Below are positions 6,953 through 15,721 of a stretch of DNA of 16,662 bases, one piece after another. The stretch covers positions 1 to 16,662 of the forward strand of contig JAEWZE010000160.1 of assembly GCA_023395465.1 (NCBI GenBank), read 5' to 3'. Numbering within the stretch: position 1 is the first letter of the stretch; each line of letters starts with the position of its first letter. The notes under the pieces are model-generated. The model had not been told where the DNA came from. It ran no database searches and saw only the letters and a list, made by a program, of their open reading frames with translations. Both the position numbers and the translations under genes were made by a program. The DNA is from Pseudomonadota bacterium. Its GTDB lineage: Bacteria > Pseudomonadota > Gammaproteobacteria > Xanthomonadales > Xanthomonadaceae.

Positions 6953-7735
6953 ATGGAAATCTGCACGCTTCAACGCGGCACGGCGCCGCTGCTGGTCAGC
7001 CTGCCGCACGACGGTACGCTCGTGCCCGACGACATCGCCGCCCGGCTCACCCCGCAGGCGCGGCGCGTGCCGGACACCGACTGGCACATCGCGCGCCTGT
7101 ACGCGTTCGCGCGCGACCTCGGCGCGTCGGTCCTCGTGCCCCTGCATTCGCGCTACGTGATCGACCTCAACCGCAGCGAGGACGATGTCTCGCTGTATCC
7201 GGGGCAGAACACCACCGGGCTGTGTCCGACGGTGCGTTTCTCGGGCGAGCCGGTCTACCTCGACGGCGAAGCGCCGGACGAGGACGAGGTGCGCGCGCGC
7301 GTGGAGCGCTACTGGCGGCCCTATCATGATGCGCTGCGCGATGAGCTCGCGCGCCTGCACGCCGCGCATGGGCGCGTGGTGCTGTGGGAAGGCCATTCGA
7401 TCCGCGGCGAACTGCCGTTCCTGTTCGAGGGCCGGCTGCCCGACCTCAACCTGGGCACCGCTAACGGCGCCAGCGCGGGCGAAGGTCTGAGACGGCGCCT
7501 GGAAGCGGTGCTGGCGGCGCAATCGCGCTACGACTGGGTGCACAACGGGCGCTTCCGCGGCGGCCACATCACCCGCCACTACGCCGATCCCGCGCACGGC
7601 ATCCAGGCCGTGCAGCTGGAGATCAGCCAGCGTGTGTACATGGACGAGGATTCCTTTGCCTGGGACGAGGCCAGGGCCGCGCAGGCGCAGGCGCTGATCC
7701 GCGCGCTGCTGGTCGAGGCGCTGGCCGCGGACTGA
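6953..7735 (+). CDS. hutG: N-formylglutamate deformylase
   Basis: Cytoplasmic metal-dependent amidohydrolase releasing formate and L-glutamate from N-formyl-L-glutamate, the last step of one histidine degradation route. The 260-residue protein has the family hallmarks: PHDG near the N terminus (18-21; PHSG in many relatives), DTDWH (41-45), SRYVIDLNR (66-74), WEGHSIRGELPFLFEG (145-160), LPDLNLGTANG (162-172), NGRFRGGHITRHY (198-210), and VQLEISQRVYMDE (220-232). His and Asp/Glu residues in these blocks are the likely metal ligands. The length is typical. No other hut gene lies in the window, so either the pathway is completed elsewhere or this copy serves another formyl-amino-acid. It is flanked by glycosidase genes on the opposite strand and ends only 16 bases before the stop of the convergent DUF1680 gene. 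Confidence 0.88.
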   Translation: MEICTLQRGTAPLLVSLPHDGTLVPDDIAARLTPQARRVPDTDWHIARLYAFARDLGASVLVPLHSRYVIDLNRSEDDVSLYPGQNTTGLCPTVRFSGEPVYLDGEAPDEDEVRARVERYWRPYHDALRDELARLHAAHGRVVLWEGHSIRGELPFLFEGRLPDLNLGTANGASAGEGLRRRLEAVLAAQSRYDWVHNGRFRGGHITRHYADPAHGIQAVQLEISQRVYMDEDSFAWDEARAAQAQALIRALLVEALAAD

Positions 7736-7751
7736 TTGCGCGGCCGCCAGG

Positions 7752-10190
7752 CTAGCCATCGGTTGTCGCCGACAGCAGGCGCAGGCCGAACAGCCGTGGC
7801 GTGCGGCGTCCGTCCCGCGCGACGAAGCGGACTTCGATGCCGTCGCCGCGCGCCAGCGCGGACAGGTCGGGCGGCAACGCGATCTGCCGGAGGCCGAACT
7901 CGTCGGTGCCGGCGCCGGAGATCTCCACCGTCGACAGCACCCGTCCTTCGACCTCGACGTCCATGGCCACGTTCCAATCGCCGCCGAACAGCTCCAGCGC
8001 CAGCGCCAGCGGTGCGTCGGCCGCGACGTCGCGGCGCGCCCGCAGGCGGTAGCCGAACCAGCCGCCTGCGTCGCGCCAGGCGCGGCCCATGAGCGTGCCC
8101 GTACTCGACTCGCGACCCGTATAGGCATGGTCCACTTCCGGTTGCTGTTCGCCGGGCCGCACCTGGTCGAGCGTGCGCGCCTCCAGCGCCTGGCGCTCGC
8201 GTTCGGCCGCCTCGACCGCAGCCACCACGGCCGGGTACTCCGCGGGCGTGGCGGTGCGCCAATAGGCCATGTAGCGCGCGTCGTGCACGCGGAAGAAGGG
8301 TTCCAGCCGCAGTTCGCGGAACGTATCGGGCCGGACCAGGGTCGAGGCGGTGAAGGCCAGCGGCTCGCCTGGCACGGGCCGGATATGGTCGGCCAGGCGC
8401 GCGCGATCTCCCACCAGCATCGGCGCCTCGTCGAGCGGCAGGTACGGCCCCGGCGCGATGTGGCTGCCGCGGCCGTCGTCGGCGACCAGGCCGTCGAGCC
8501 CGTCCTCGCCGGTCCGCGCGGCCAGCATCAGCGGGCCATGCATCACCGCCACCCAGTCGGACCCGTCGGGCAGGGCTTCGAGGCGCGTGCGCATCGGCAG
8601 CGCGATGTCGATGCGGTCGCCGTCGTGCCAGGTGCGGGCGATCGCGACGACGCTGCCCGGTCGGGATGCGAGCGGCCAGGGCCGGCCGTTCACCCGGACA
8701 GCCAGGTCGCCCTGCAGCCACGAGGGATGGCGCAGCTGCAGCGCGAAGGCCTGCGGTCCGGCCAGCTGCAGGTGCAGGACGGTGCGCGGGTCCCCGGGGA
8801 ACGCGGTTTCCTGTCGCAGGGTTAGGCCGCGTTCGCGCCAGTGCACGGATGAGGCGATGTACAGGTTCACCGCCAGCGTGTCCCCGCCGCAGGCGTAGAC
8901 GAAGGCGCCGTGGCGGCCGTGGTTCTCGATGCCGGTGCCGACGCAGCACCAGAAGCATTCCTGCAGCTGCGAGTACACGCGGTAGTGGCGCGGCCGGATC
9001 GGGGTGAAGTACACCAGCCCGCCGTGGCGCGGATGCTGGGTGGAGAGAATGTGGTTGAACAGCACGCGTTCGATGAATTCGACGTGGCGCGGCTGCGGAT
9101 CCAGCCGGTGCAGCAGCATGGTCAGCCGCAGCATGTTGTAGCTGTTGCAGGTCTCGGGGCCTTCGCGCGAGGCCAGCATCGCGGAGAAGTCGTCGGCCGG
9201 GTGGAAGTGCTCGCGCGCGCTGTTGCCGCCGAAGGCGATGCTGCGCCGCTGCGACACCGTCTCCCAGAAAAAGCGCGCGGCCTCGATCCAGGCCGGCTCG
9301 TCGTCCAGTTCGCCGATGCGGGCGAAGCCGATCACCTTCGGGATCTGGGTGTTGGCGTGCAGGCCGTCGAGGTGGTCCTCGCCGCGCAGCAGCGGATCGA
9401 GGATCGCGCGGTGGCAGAAGCGTCGCGCCAGCGCCAGGTACCGGCGATCGCCGGTGATGGCATAGACGTCGGCCAGCACCTCGTTCATGCCGCCGTGCTC
9501 GGTGTCGAGGATGCGCTGCAGCTGCACGTCGTCGAGGTTGGCGACGAGGGCGTCGCACCAGTCGGCGAAGCGCACCAGCAGGTCGCGGGCGGTGGCGTTG
9601 CCGGCCAGCAGCCAGGCATCGCGCAGGCCGGCATACATCTTGTGCAGGTTGTAGAACGGCACCCACGCGCCATCGAGCGAGAATGCCTCGGCCTGGAACT
9701 CGCCAGAAGCGATGCGGTTCCACAGCACGCGCCCGTTGGGGACGCCGCCGAGGTAGCCATCGCCATTGGCGCGCTGCACCTTGGCCAGTGCGTCGACCAT
9801 CGCGTCGAGACGGCGCCGCATCCCGCCATCGCCCTGCGCGGCCTGCTGCGCGAGGGCAGACAGGTAGTGTCCCGCGGTGTGGCCGTCCAGGCCCATCGAT
9901 TCCCAGTTGGGATACTTCGGCGCCGGCGAGTGCAGGCCGGCCTCGATGCGGTAGGGCGCGAGCAGGCGGTCGACGTCGAGCGCCGCGAGGTAGCGCAGGT
10001 TGAGCGCGTGCGCGTGGGCGAAGGGACCGGCGTCCAGACGGACCGCGTCCAGCGGGAACGGGTTGCCGGCACCTGCGACGCCGGCGGTCGCCGGCAAGGG
10101 CCACGATGCCGCGGCCGGCAGCAGCAGGCCCGAGGCCGAAGCGGCAAGGAAGCGGCGGCGATCCGGCGAAGCTGGGGCGGGGTGGCGCAT
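7752..10190 (-). CDS. Tat-exported DUF1680 glycosidase (GH127/GH146-type beta-L-arabinofuranosidase)
   Basis: Predicted periplasmic or secreted beta-L-arabinofuranosidase that removes arabinofuranose with retention, using a zinc-bound cysteine as nucleophile (known for GH127 and GH146). The 812-residue protein starts with a twin-arginine signal (DRRRFLAAS, about 10-18, then a hydrophobic stretch to about 38). The (alpha/alpha)6 barrel domain (about 43-530) contains the expected zinc/catalytic set: Glu346 and Cys348 in ETCNSYN, and Cys415-Cys416 in FWCCVGTGIEN, the first of the pair being the likely nucleophile; Glu327 (NSAREHF) is a candidate acid/base. Beta-sandwich parts follow, including a C-terminal module (about 655-808, ESSTGTLMGRAWRDA onward). 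The CCVGTGxEN form resembles GH146-like members more than the CACCPPN form of B. longum HypBA1. ATG 10190 is preferred over the adjoining GTG 10193 because AAGGGAG is then well spaced. It lies 148 bases downstream of the dehydratase gene, possibly in one operon. Confidence 0.88.
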   Translation of the reverse strand: MRHPAPASPDRRRFLAASASGLLLPAAASWPLPATAGVAGAGNPFPLDAVRLDAGPFAHAHALNLRYLAALDVDRLLAPYRIEAGLHSPAPKYPNWESMGLDGHTAGHYLSALAQQAAQGDGGMRRRLDAMVDALAKVQRANGDGYLGGVPNGRVLWNRIASGEFQAEAFSLDGAWVPFYNLHKMYAGLRDAWLLAGNATARDLLVRFADWCDALVANLDDVQLQRILDTEHGGMNEVLADVYAITGDRRYLALARRFCHRAILDPLLRGEDHLDGLHANTQIPKVIGFARIGELDDEPAWIEAARFFWETVSQRRSIAFGGNSAREHFHPADDFSAMLASREGPETCNSYNMLRLTMLLHRLDPQPRHVEFIERVLFNHILSTQHPRHGGLVYFTPIRPRHYRVYSQLQECFWCCVGTGIENHGRHGAFVYACGGDTLAVNLYIASSVHWRERGLTLRQETAFPGDPRTVLHLQLAGPQAFALQLRHPSWLQGDLAVRVNGRPWPLASRPGSVVAIARTWHDGDRIDIALPMRTRLEALPDGSDWVAVMHGPLMLAARTGEDGLDGLVADDGRGSHIAPGPYLPLDEAPMLVGDRARLADHIRPVPGEPLAFTASTLVRPDTFRELRLEPFFRVHDARYMAYWRTATPAEYPAVVAAVEAAERERQALEARTLDQVRPGEQQPEVDHAYTGRESSTGTLMGRAWRDAGGWFGYRLRARRDVAADAPLALALELFGGDWNVAMDVEVEGRVLSTVEISGAGTDEFGLRQIALPPDLSALARGDGIEVRFVARDGRRTPRLFGLRLLSATTDG

Positions 10191-10196
10191 CACGGG

Positions 10197-10203
10197 CTCC
10201 CTT
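10197..10203 (-). promoter_or_regulatory. Strong ribosome binding site for the DUF1680 gene
   Basis: On the minus strand AAGGGAG lies 6 bases before ATG 10190 and only 3 before GTG 10193, which supports ATG as the start. The remaining gap to the dehydratase stop (10204-10338) shows no promoter or terminator I can support. Confidence 0.6.
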
Positions 10204-10338
10204 GGGCGGCGACTGCTTCCTGCGCGCGGCGACAGGCGCCGTTGCCGCGTCCTCGATCCTCACCCGCGCCGCGATGGGCGGACCGCATGCGTGGTGGGTC
10301 ACCGGCCTTCGCATCCACCCGCCGCGGATCCCGTCGGC

Positions 10339-12063
<1,725 letters not shown>

Positions 12064-12179
12064 GCGGTCGGGGATCCTGCCCGGGTAAGGAGTGGCTGGC
12101 CGTTCGCGGAAGGCGCGAACGACCCTGTGCCGCGATGATGCTACCGGGGCGATACATGCACGAAAAATAACAATTGCAG

Positions 12180-12211
12180 GCGCATCAATATGCGTCCTGA
12201 TATCGATGCGC
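12180..12211. promoter_or_regulatory. Candidate operator: 32-bp dyad upstream of the dehydratase gene
   Basis: GCGCATCAATAT (12180-12191) and ATATCGATGCGC (12200-12211) form 12-base arms with one mismatch, separated by 8 bases. The element lies in the 189-base gap between the LysR stop and the dehydratase start, next to an AT-rich stretch (about 12150-12178) where a minus-strand promoter would be expected. I could not fix -35 and -10 hexamers with confidence. The half-site ATCNATAT also occurs in the LysR/transporter promoter region. Confidence 0.5.
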
Positions 12212-12252
12212 GGCCGCGGCGCTGGCCGGTACCGGGCTCGGATGGCGGCCGG

Positions 12253-13212
12253 TCAGGGTTCCCGACCGGCGCTCGCCGGGTAGACCCGTCCGGCTTCGTC
12301 CTTGAGCGCGGCCAGCACCGTGCGTGCCCCGGGCGAGAGCAGCCAGTCGGTGCGGGTGATGAAGCCGAACGAGTCCATCCGGCACGACAGCTCCACCGGC
12401 AGCTGCTTCACCATCCCGTAGCCGGCGTAATGGCGGGCCACGTCCACCGGCACCACGGCCAGGTGGTCGCTGCCCTGCAGCAGGCGCGGCACCAGCACCA
12501 GCGCCGCGGTGCCGATCACCTGGCGCGGCGGCTGCAGGCCTGCGTTCTGGAACATCAGTTCGAAGCGGTGGCGCAGCACGCTGCCCTCCGGCGGCACCAC
12601 CCAGCTCGCCCTGGCCAGTTCGGCCAGCGACGGCCGGCCCTGCGCGAGCAACGGGTGGTCGGGGCGGGCGATGGCGCACACGTCCTCCTCGGCCAGCGGC
12701 TCGTAGTGCAGGTTGCGCTTGTCGTGGCGCGCGAACAGCCGCCCGATCATCAGGTCGATCCGGTTCTGCGCCAGCTGCTCGAGCAGCACGTCGCTGCTTT
12801 CGACCATCATCGAGATACGCAGGTCGGGATGGTCGCGGTTGAGCCGCGCCAGCGTCGGCGGCAGCAGGGTCATCGCCGGGCCGGCGATCGCGCCGATGGT
12901 AACGCTGCCGGCGTGGCCGGCCTTGAGCGCGTCGATCTCGGCGCCGGCCTCGCCCAGGCTGGCCAGCGCGATGCGCGCGTGGCGGATCATGCTCTCGCCG
13001 TACCAGGTCGCGCGCATCCCGCGCGGCAGCCGGTCGAACAGCGGCACCCCGATCAGGTCCTCCAGGTCCTTGAGCAGCTTGGAGGCCGCCGGCTGCGACA
13101 TGTTCAGCGACTCGGCCGCACGGTGGATGTTGCCCTGTTCCTCGATGGCGATCAGCAGCATCAGCTGGCGCGTCTTCAGGCGCGCGCGGACGAACCAGGG
13201 CGGGTTGGGCAC
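12253..13212 (-). CDS. LysR-family transcriptional regulator (GbpR-like)
   Basis: DNA-binding regulator, probably sensing a sugar or sugar acid and controlling the divergent transporter/arabinanase operon and possibly the downstream dehydratase. The 319-residue product has a winged helix-turn-helix near the N terminus (about 15-75; GNIHRAAESLNMSQPAASK at 28-46 is the recognition region) and a type 2 periplasmic-binding-protein-like effector domain (about 92-300). The start is GTG 13212 with AGGAC (13224-13220 on the minus strand) 7 bases upstream; the next ATG would remove the first helix. The sequence style (RLKTRQLMLLIAI) resembles GbpR-type regulators of sugar uptake genes, a tentative match. 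It is divergent from the symporter gene with a 171-base shared control region, the classic arrangement for LysR proteins and their targets. Confidence 0.9.
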   Translation of the reverse strand: MPNPPWFVRARLKTRQLMLLIAIEEQGNIHRAAESLNMSQPAASKLLKDLEDLIGVPLFDRLPRGMRATWYGESMIRHARIALASLGEAGAEIDALKAGHAGSVTIGAIAGPAMTLLPPTLARLNRDHPDLRISMMVESSDVLLEQLAQNRIDLMIGRLFARHDKRNLHYEPLAEEDVCAIARPDHPLLAQGRPSLAELARASWVVPPEGSVLRHRFELMFQNAGLQPPRQVIGTAALVLVPRLLQGSDHLAVVPVDVARHYAGYGMVKQLPVELSCRMDSFGFITRTDWLLSPGARTVLAALKDEAGRVYPASAGREP

Positions 13213-13227
13213 GTGCGATGTCCTATG

Positions 13228-13252
13228 TCGTGATCCATATGGATTATCACGA
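13228..13252. promoter_or_regulatory. LysR box: perfect T-N11-A dyad in the divergent promoter
   Basis: TCGTGAT (13228-13234) and ATCACGA (13246-13252) are perfectly complementary and separated by 11 bases, the T-N11-A form bound by LysR-type regulators. The interior holds a second, offset 10-base palindrome TCCATATGGA (13234-13243). The dyad centre is about 57 bases upstream of the start predicted for the transporter operon and overlaps the predicted -10 of the LysR gene, fitting activation one way and autorepression the other. Confidence 0.65.
13243..13248 (-). promoter_or_regulatory. Candidate -10 box of the LysR gene
   Basis: On the minus strand GATAAT (5 of 6 consensus bases) lies about 30 bases before the GTG start at 13212, giving a short leader that includes the AGGAC ribosome binding site. 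The -35 region is weak (TATGCA with a 17-base spacer), and the box lies inside the LysR dyad. Confidence 0.4.
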
Positions 13253-13261
13253 TTTTCGTAT

Positions 13262-13290
13262 TTGTTGCATATCCATTGCCCGACCAGAAT
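13262..13290 (+). promoter_or_regulatory. Candidate sigma-70 promoter of the transporter/glycosidase operon
   Basis: TTGTTG (13262-13267), a 17-base spacer and CAGAAT (13285-13290) resemble -35 and -10 boxes; transcription would start near 13297, about 87 bases before the symporter ATG. It lies in the AT-rich part of the gap, directly downstream of the LysR dyad. The imperfect boxes suit an activator-dependent promoter. Confidence 0.4.
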
Positions 13291-13383
13291 GGGTCCGGCC
13301 GAGGAACGCCGCAGATGCGCCCGGCCAGGACCGCGCCGGCGACGCTGCCGTGGCGGCCAGGATCACGCATTCGCGGAGGGGCG

Positions 13384-14733
13384 ATGCAGGACCAGAAGCT
13401 GTCGGTGCTCGAGAAGGTCGGCTTCGGCGCCGGCGACATGGCGGTGAACGTCGTCATCTCCTCGATGATGCTGATCATCACCTTCTTCTACACCGACGTG
13501 TTCGGACTCAAGCCCACCGACGTCGCGCTGCTGCTGATCGTGGTGCGCCTGTTCGATGCGGTGACCGATCCGCTGATGGGCCTGGTCACCGACCGCGTGG
13601 AGACGCGCTGGGGCCGCTACCGTCCGTACTTCCTGGTGTTCGCGGTGCCGTTCGGCATCTCGGTATTGCTGGTGTTCACCACGCCCGACGCCGACTACGG
13701 CGCCAAGCTCGCCTGGGCCTATGCGACCTACCTGCTGGTGACGCTGTTCTTCACCATCGTCACCATTCCCTACATCTCGCTGATCGGCGTGCTCACGGCC
13801 GACCCGAAGGAGCGCCTCTCGGCCAACGGCTACCGGCTGTTCTTCGCCAAGGTCGCGGCCTTCATGGTGACCATCCTGGTGCCGATGCTGGCCGAATCCT
13901 GGGGCCGCGGCCAGCTCGCCGAGGGCTACCGCTGGGCGATGGGCCTGATGGGGCTGATGGCGACGCTGCTGCTGCTGCTGTGCTTCTTCACCACCACCGA
14001 GCGCATCCGCCACCACGTCGACCGCACGCCGCTGCTGCAGCAGGCCAGGCTGCTGCTGCGCAACGACCAGTGGCTGCTGCTGTGCGCGGTGTGCGTGATC
14101 GGCACGATCGGCTACGTGGTGCGCGGGTCGGTGGCGGCCTACTACGCCAAGTACTACCTCGGCGGCGACGCCGCGTTGCTCTCGGCCTTCCTTGCCACCG
14201 GCGTCGGCGCGGCGATCCTGGCGATGGTGGCGTCCACGTGGATCACCAAGCGCTGGTGCAAGGTGGCGATGTTCCGCTGGACCCAGCTGCTGGTGGGCGT
14301 GCTGAGCGTGGCCATGTACTTCCTGGTCGAACCCGGCGACGTGGTGCTGGCCTTCGTGCTGTATTTCCTGATCAGCTTCGTGGTCGACCTGCATGCACCC
14401 GTGTTCTGGTCGGCGATCGTCGAAGCGGTGGATTACGGCCATGCCAGGAGCGGCCGGCGCGTCGCGGGGCTGGCGATGGGCGGCATCTCGTTCTGCCAGA
14501 AGGCCGGCATGGGCGTGGCCGGCGCGATCGTCGGCATGCTGCTGGCGTGGTTCGGCTATGTCGCAGACCAGCCGCAGACCCCGCGCTCGCTCGACGGCAT
14601 CGCGCTGATGCTGACCGTCATTCCCGGCCTGTTCCACGCGCTGATGGGCGCGGTGATGTTCTTCTACCGCATCACTGACGAGCGTTACCGCCAGATCCGC
14701 GCGCAGATCCTGTCCGATGCGCCGGCCGCCTGA
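13384..14733 (+). CDS. GPH-family (MelB/XylP-like) glycoside/pentoside:cation symporter
   Basis: Inner-membrane importer of the glycoside-pentoside-hexuronide branch of the major facilitator superfamily, here probably for L-arabinose or short arabino-oligosaccharides. From ATG 13384 (GGAGG just upstream) it has 449 residues and about twelve hydrophobic segments. The GPH signature is present near helix 2: RLFDAVTDPLMG with Asp58 and Asp62 spaced like the cation-site Asp55 and Asp59 of MelB, followed by the cytoplasmic loop motif TRWGRYRPY (74-82). The start is chosen by the ribosome binding site and by the typical N terminus (KLSVLEKVGFGAGDMAVNV); upstream in-frame codons give an Arg/Pro-rich stretch. 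The next gene starts 22 bases after the stop, and its product is a cytoplasmic glycosidase, which suggests that the transported substrate is a glycoside rather than only a free sugar. Confidence 0.9.
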   Translation: MQDQKLSVLEKVGFGAGDMAVNVVISSMMLIITFFYTDVFGLKPTDVALLLIVVRLFDAVTDPLMGLVTDRVETRWGRYRPYFLVFAVPFGISVLLVFTTPDADYGAKLAWAYATYLLVTLFFTIVTIPYISLIGVLTADPKERLSANGYRLFFAKVAAFMVTILVPMLAESWGRGQLAEGYRWAMGLMGLMATLLLLLCFFTTTERIRHHVDRTPLLQQARLLLRNDQWLLLCAVCVIGTIGYVVRGSVAAYYAKYYLGGDAALLSAFLATGVGAAILAMVASTWITKRWCKVAMFRWTQLLVGVLSVAMYFLVEPGDVVLAFVLYFLISFVVDLHAPVFWSAIVEAVDYGHARSGRRVAGLAMGGISFCQKAGMGVAGAIVGMLLAWFGYVADQPQTPRSLDGIALMLTVIPGLFHALMGAVMFFYRITDERYRQIRAQILSDAPAA

Positions 14734-14755
14734 CGACGCAATAGAGAGGCCCCGC

Positions 14756-15721
14756 ATGCGACTCCGCAACCCGTTCATCCGCAACCGCGCCGATCCGCAC
14801 ATCTCGCTGCACGACGGCCGCTACCATTTCACCGCCTCGGTGCCCGAGTACGACCGTATCGTCCTGCGCCGCGCGCCGACCCTGCCCGGGCTGGCCGCCG
14901 CCGAGGAAAGGACGCTGTGGACCGCGCCGGCGACAGGGCCGGTGTGTTCGCTGGTGTGGGCGCCGGAACTGCACCGCATCGACGGCACGTGGTTCGTCTA
15001 TTTCGCCGCCGCGCCCTCGCGCGGGATCAGGGACGGGCTGTTCCAGCACCGCATGTACGCACTGCGCTGCGCCGCCGAAGACCCGATGCAGGGCGAGTGG
15101 GCCTTCGCAGGGCAGGTCGACAGCGGCATCGATGCCTTCTGCCTGGACGCCACCAGCTTCGAGCATGCGGGCGCGCAGTACTACCTGTGGGCCCAGAAGC
15201 ATCCCGGCATTCCCGGCAATTCCAACCTCTACCTCGCGCCGCTGCGCGACGGCCTGCGCATCGAAGGCGAGCCGGTGCTGCTCACCAGGCCCGAGTTCGA
15301 CTGGGAGGTGCAGGGCTTCCTGGTCAACGAGGGGCCTTCGGTGCTGATCCGCCACGGACGCGTCTTCGTCACCTACTCGGCCAGCGCCACCGACGAGCGC
15401 TATGCCATGGGCCTGCTCTGGGCCGATGCCGACGCCGACCTGCTCGATCCGGCCAGCTGGCGCAAGTCGCCCACGCCGGTATTCGTCTCCGACGCCGAAC
15501 GCGAGGTGTTCGGCCCGGGCCACAACAGCTTCACCATCGCGCCGGACGGCATCACCGACCTGCTGGTCTACCACGCCCGCAACTACACGGAGATCGAAGG
15601 CGACCCGCTGTGGAATCCCGATCGCCACACCTGCGTCCAGCCGCTGCAATGGGACGCGCAGGGCATGCCGGTGTTCGGGCGGCCGCTGCGGGAGGTGGAG
15701 ATTCCGGAGGCGGTGGCATGA
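14756..15721 (+). CDS. Cytoplasmic GH43 family glycosidase, probable alpha-L-arabinofuranosidase
   Basis: Beta-propeller glycosidase without any export signal, predicted to release L-arabinose from imported arabino-oligosaccharides. From ATG 14756 (GAGAGG 7 bases upstream region) it has 321 residues. Catalytic acids of GH43 are visible: Asp13 in RADPHI (base), Asp131 in LDATSFEH (pKa modulator) and Glu192 in NEGPSVL (acid). His256 in GPGHNSF is the central-cavity histidine found in many arabinan-active members. The N terminus begins directly with the propeller (NPFIRNRADPHI), confirming the start and the cytoplasmic location. Together with the upstream symporter it suggests an uptake-then-hydrolysis arrangement. 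Its stop overlaps the next ATG by four bases (ATGA). Beta-xylosidase activity is an alternative. Confidence 0.87.
   Translation: MRLRNPFIRNRADPHISLHDGRYHFTASVPEYDRIVLRRAPTLPGLAAAEERTLWTAPATGPVCSLVWAPELHRIDGTWFVYFAAAPSRGIRDGLFQHRMYALRCAAEDPMQGEWAFAGQVDSGIDAFCLDATSFEHAGAQYYLWAQKHPGIPGNSNLYLAPLRDGLRIEGEPVLLTRPEFDWEVQGFLVNEGPSVLIRHGRVFVTYSASATDERYAMGLLWADADADLLDPASWRKSPTPVFVSDAEREVFGPGHNSFTIAPDGITDLLVYHARNYTEIEGDPLWNPDRHTCVQPLQWDAQGMPVFGRPLREVEIPEAVA

Noticed and set aside
7579..10314. Minus-strand open frame of 911 codons overlapping the DUF1680 gene
   Set aside because: The translation is low-complexity Arg/Pro/Gly and is a frame shadow of the DUF1680 gene, which shows full family motifs.
13363..14802. 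Minus-strand open frame of 479 codons opposite the symporter
   Set aside because: His/Gln/Arg-rich antisense translation of a membrane protein gene; no plausible fold.
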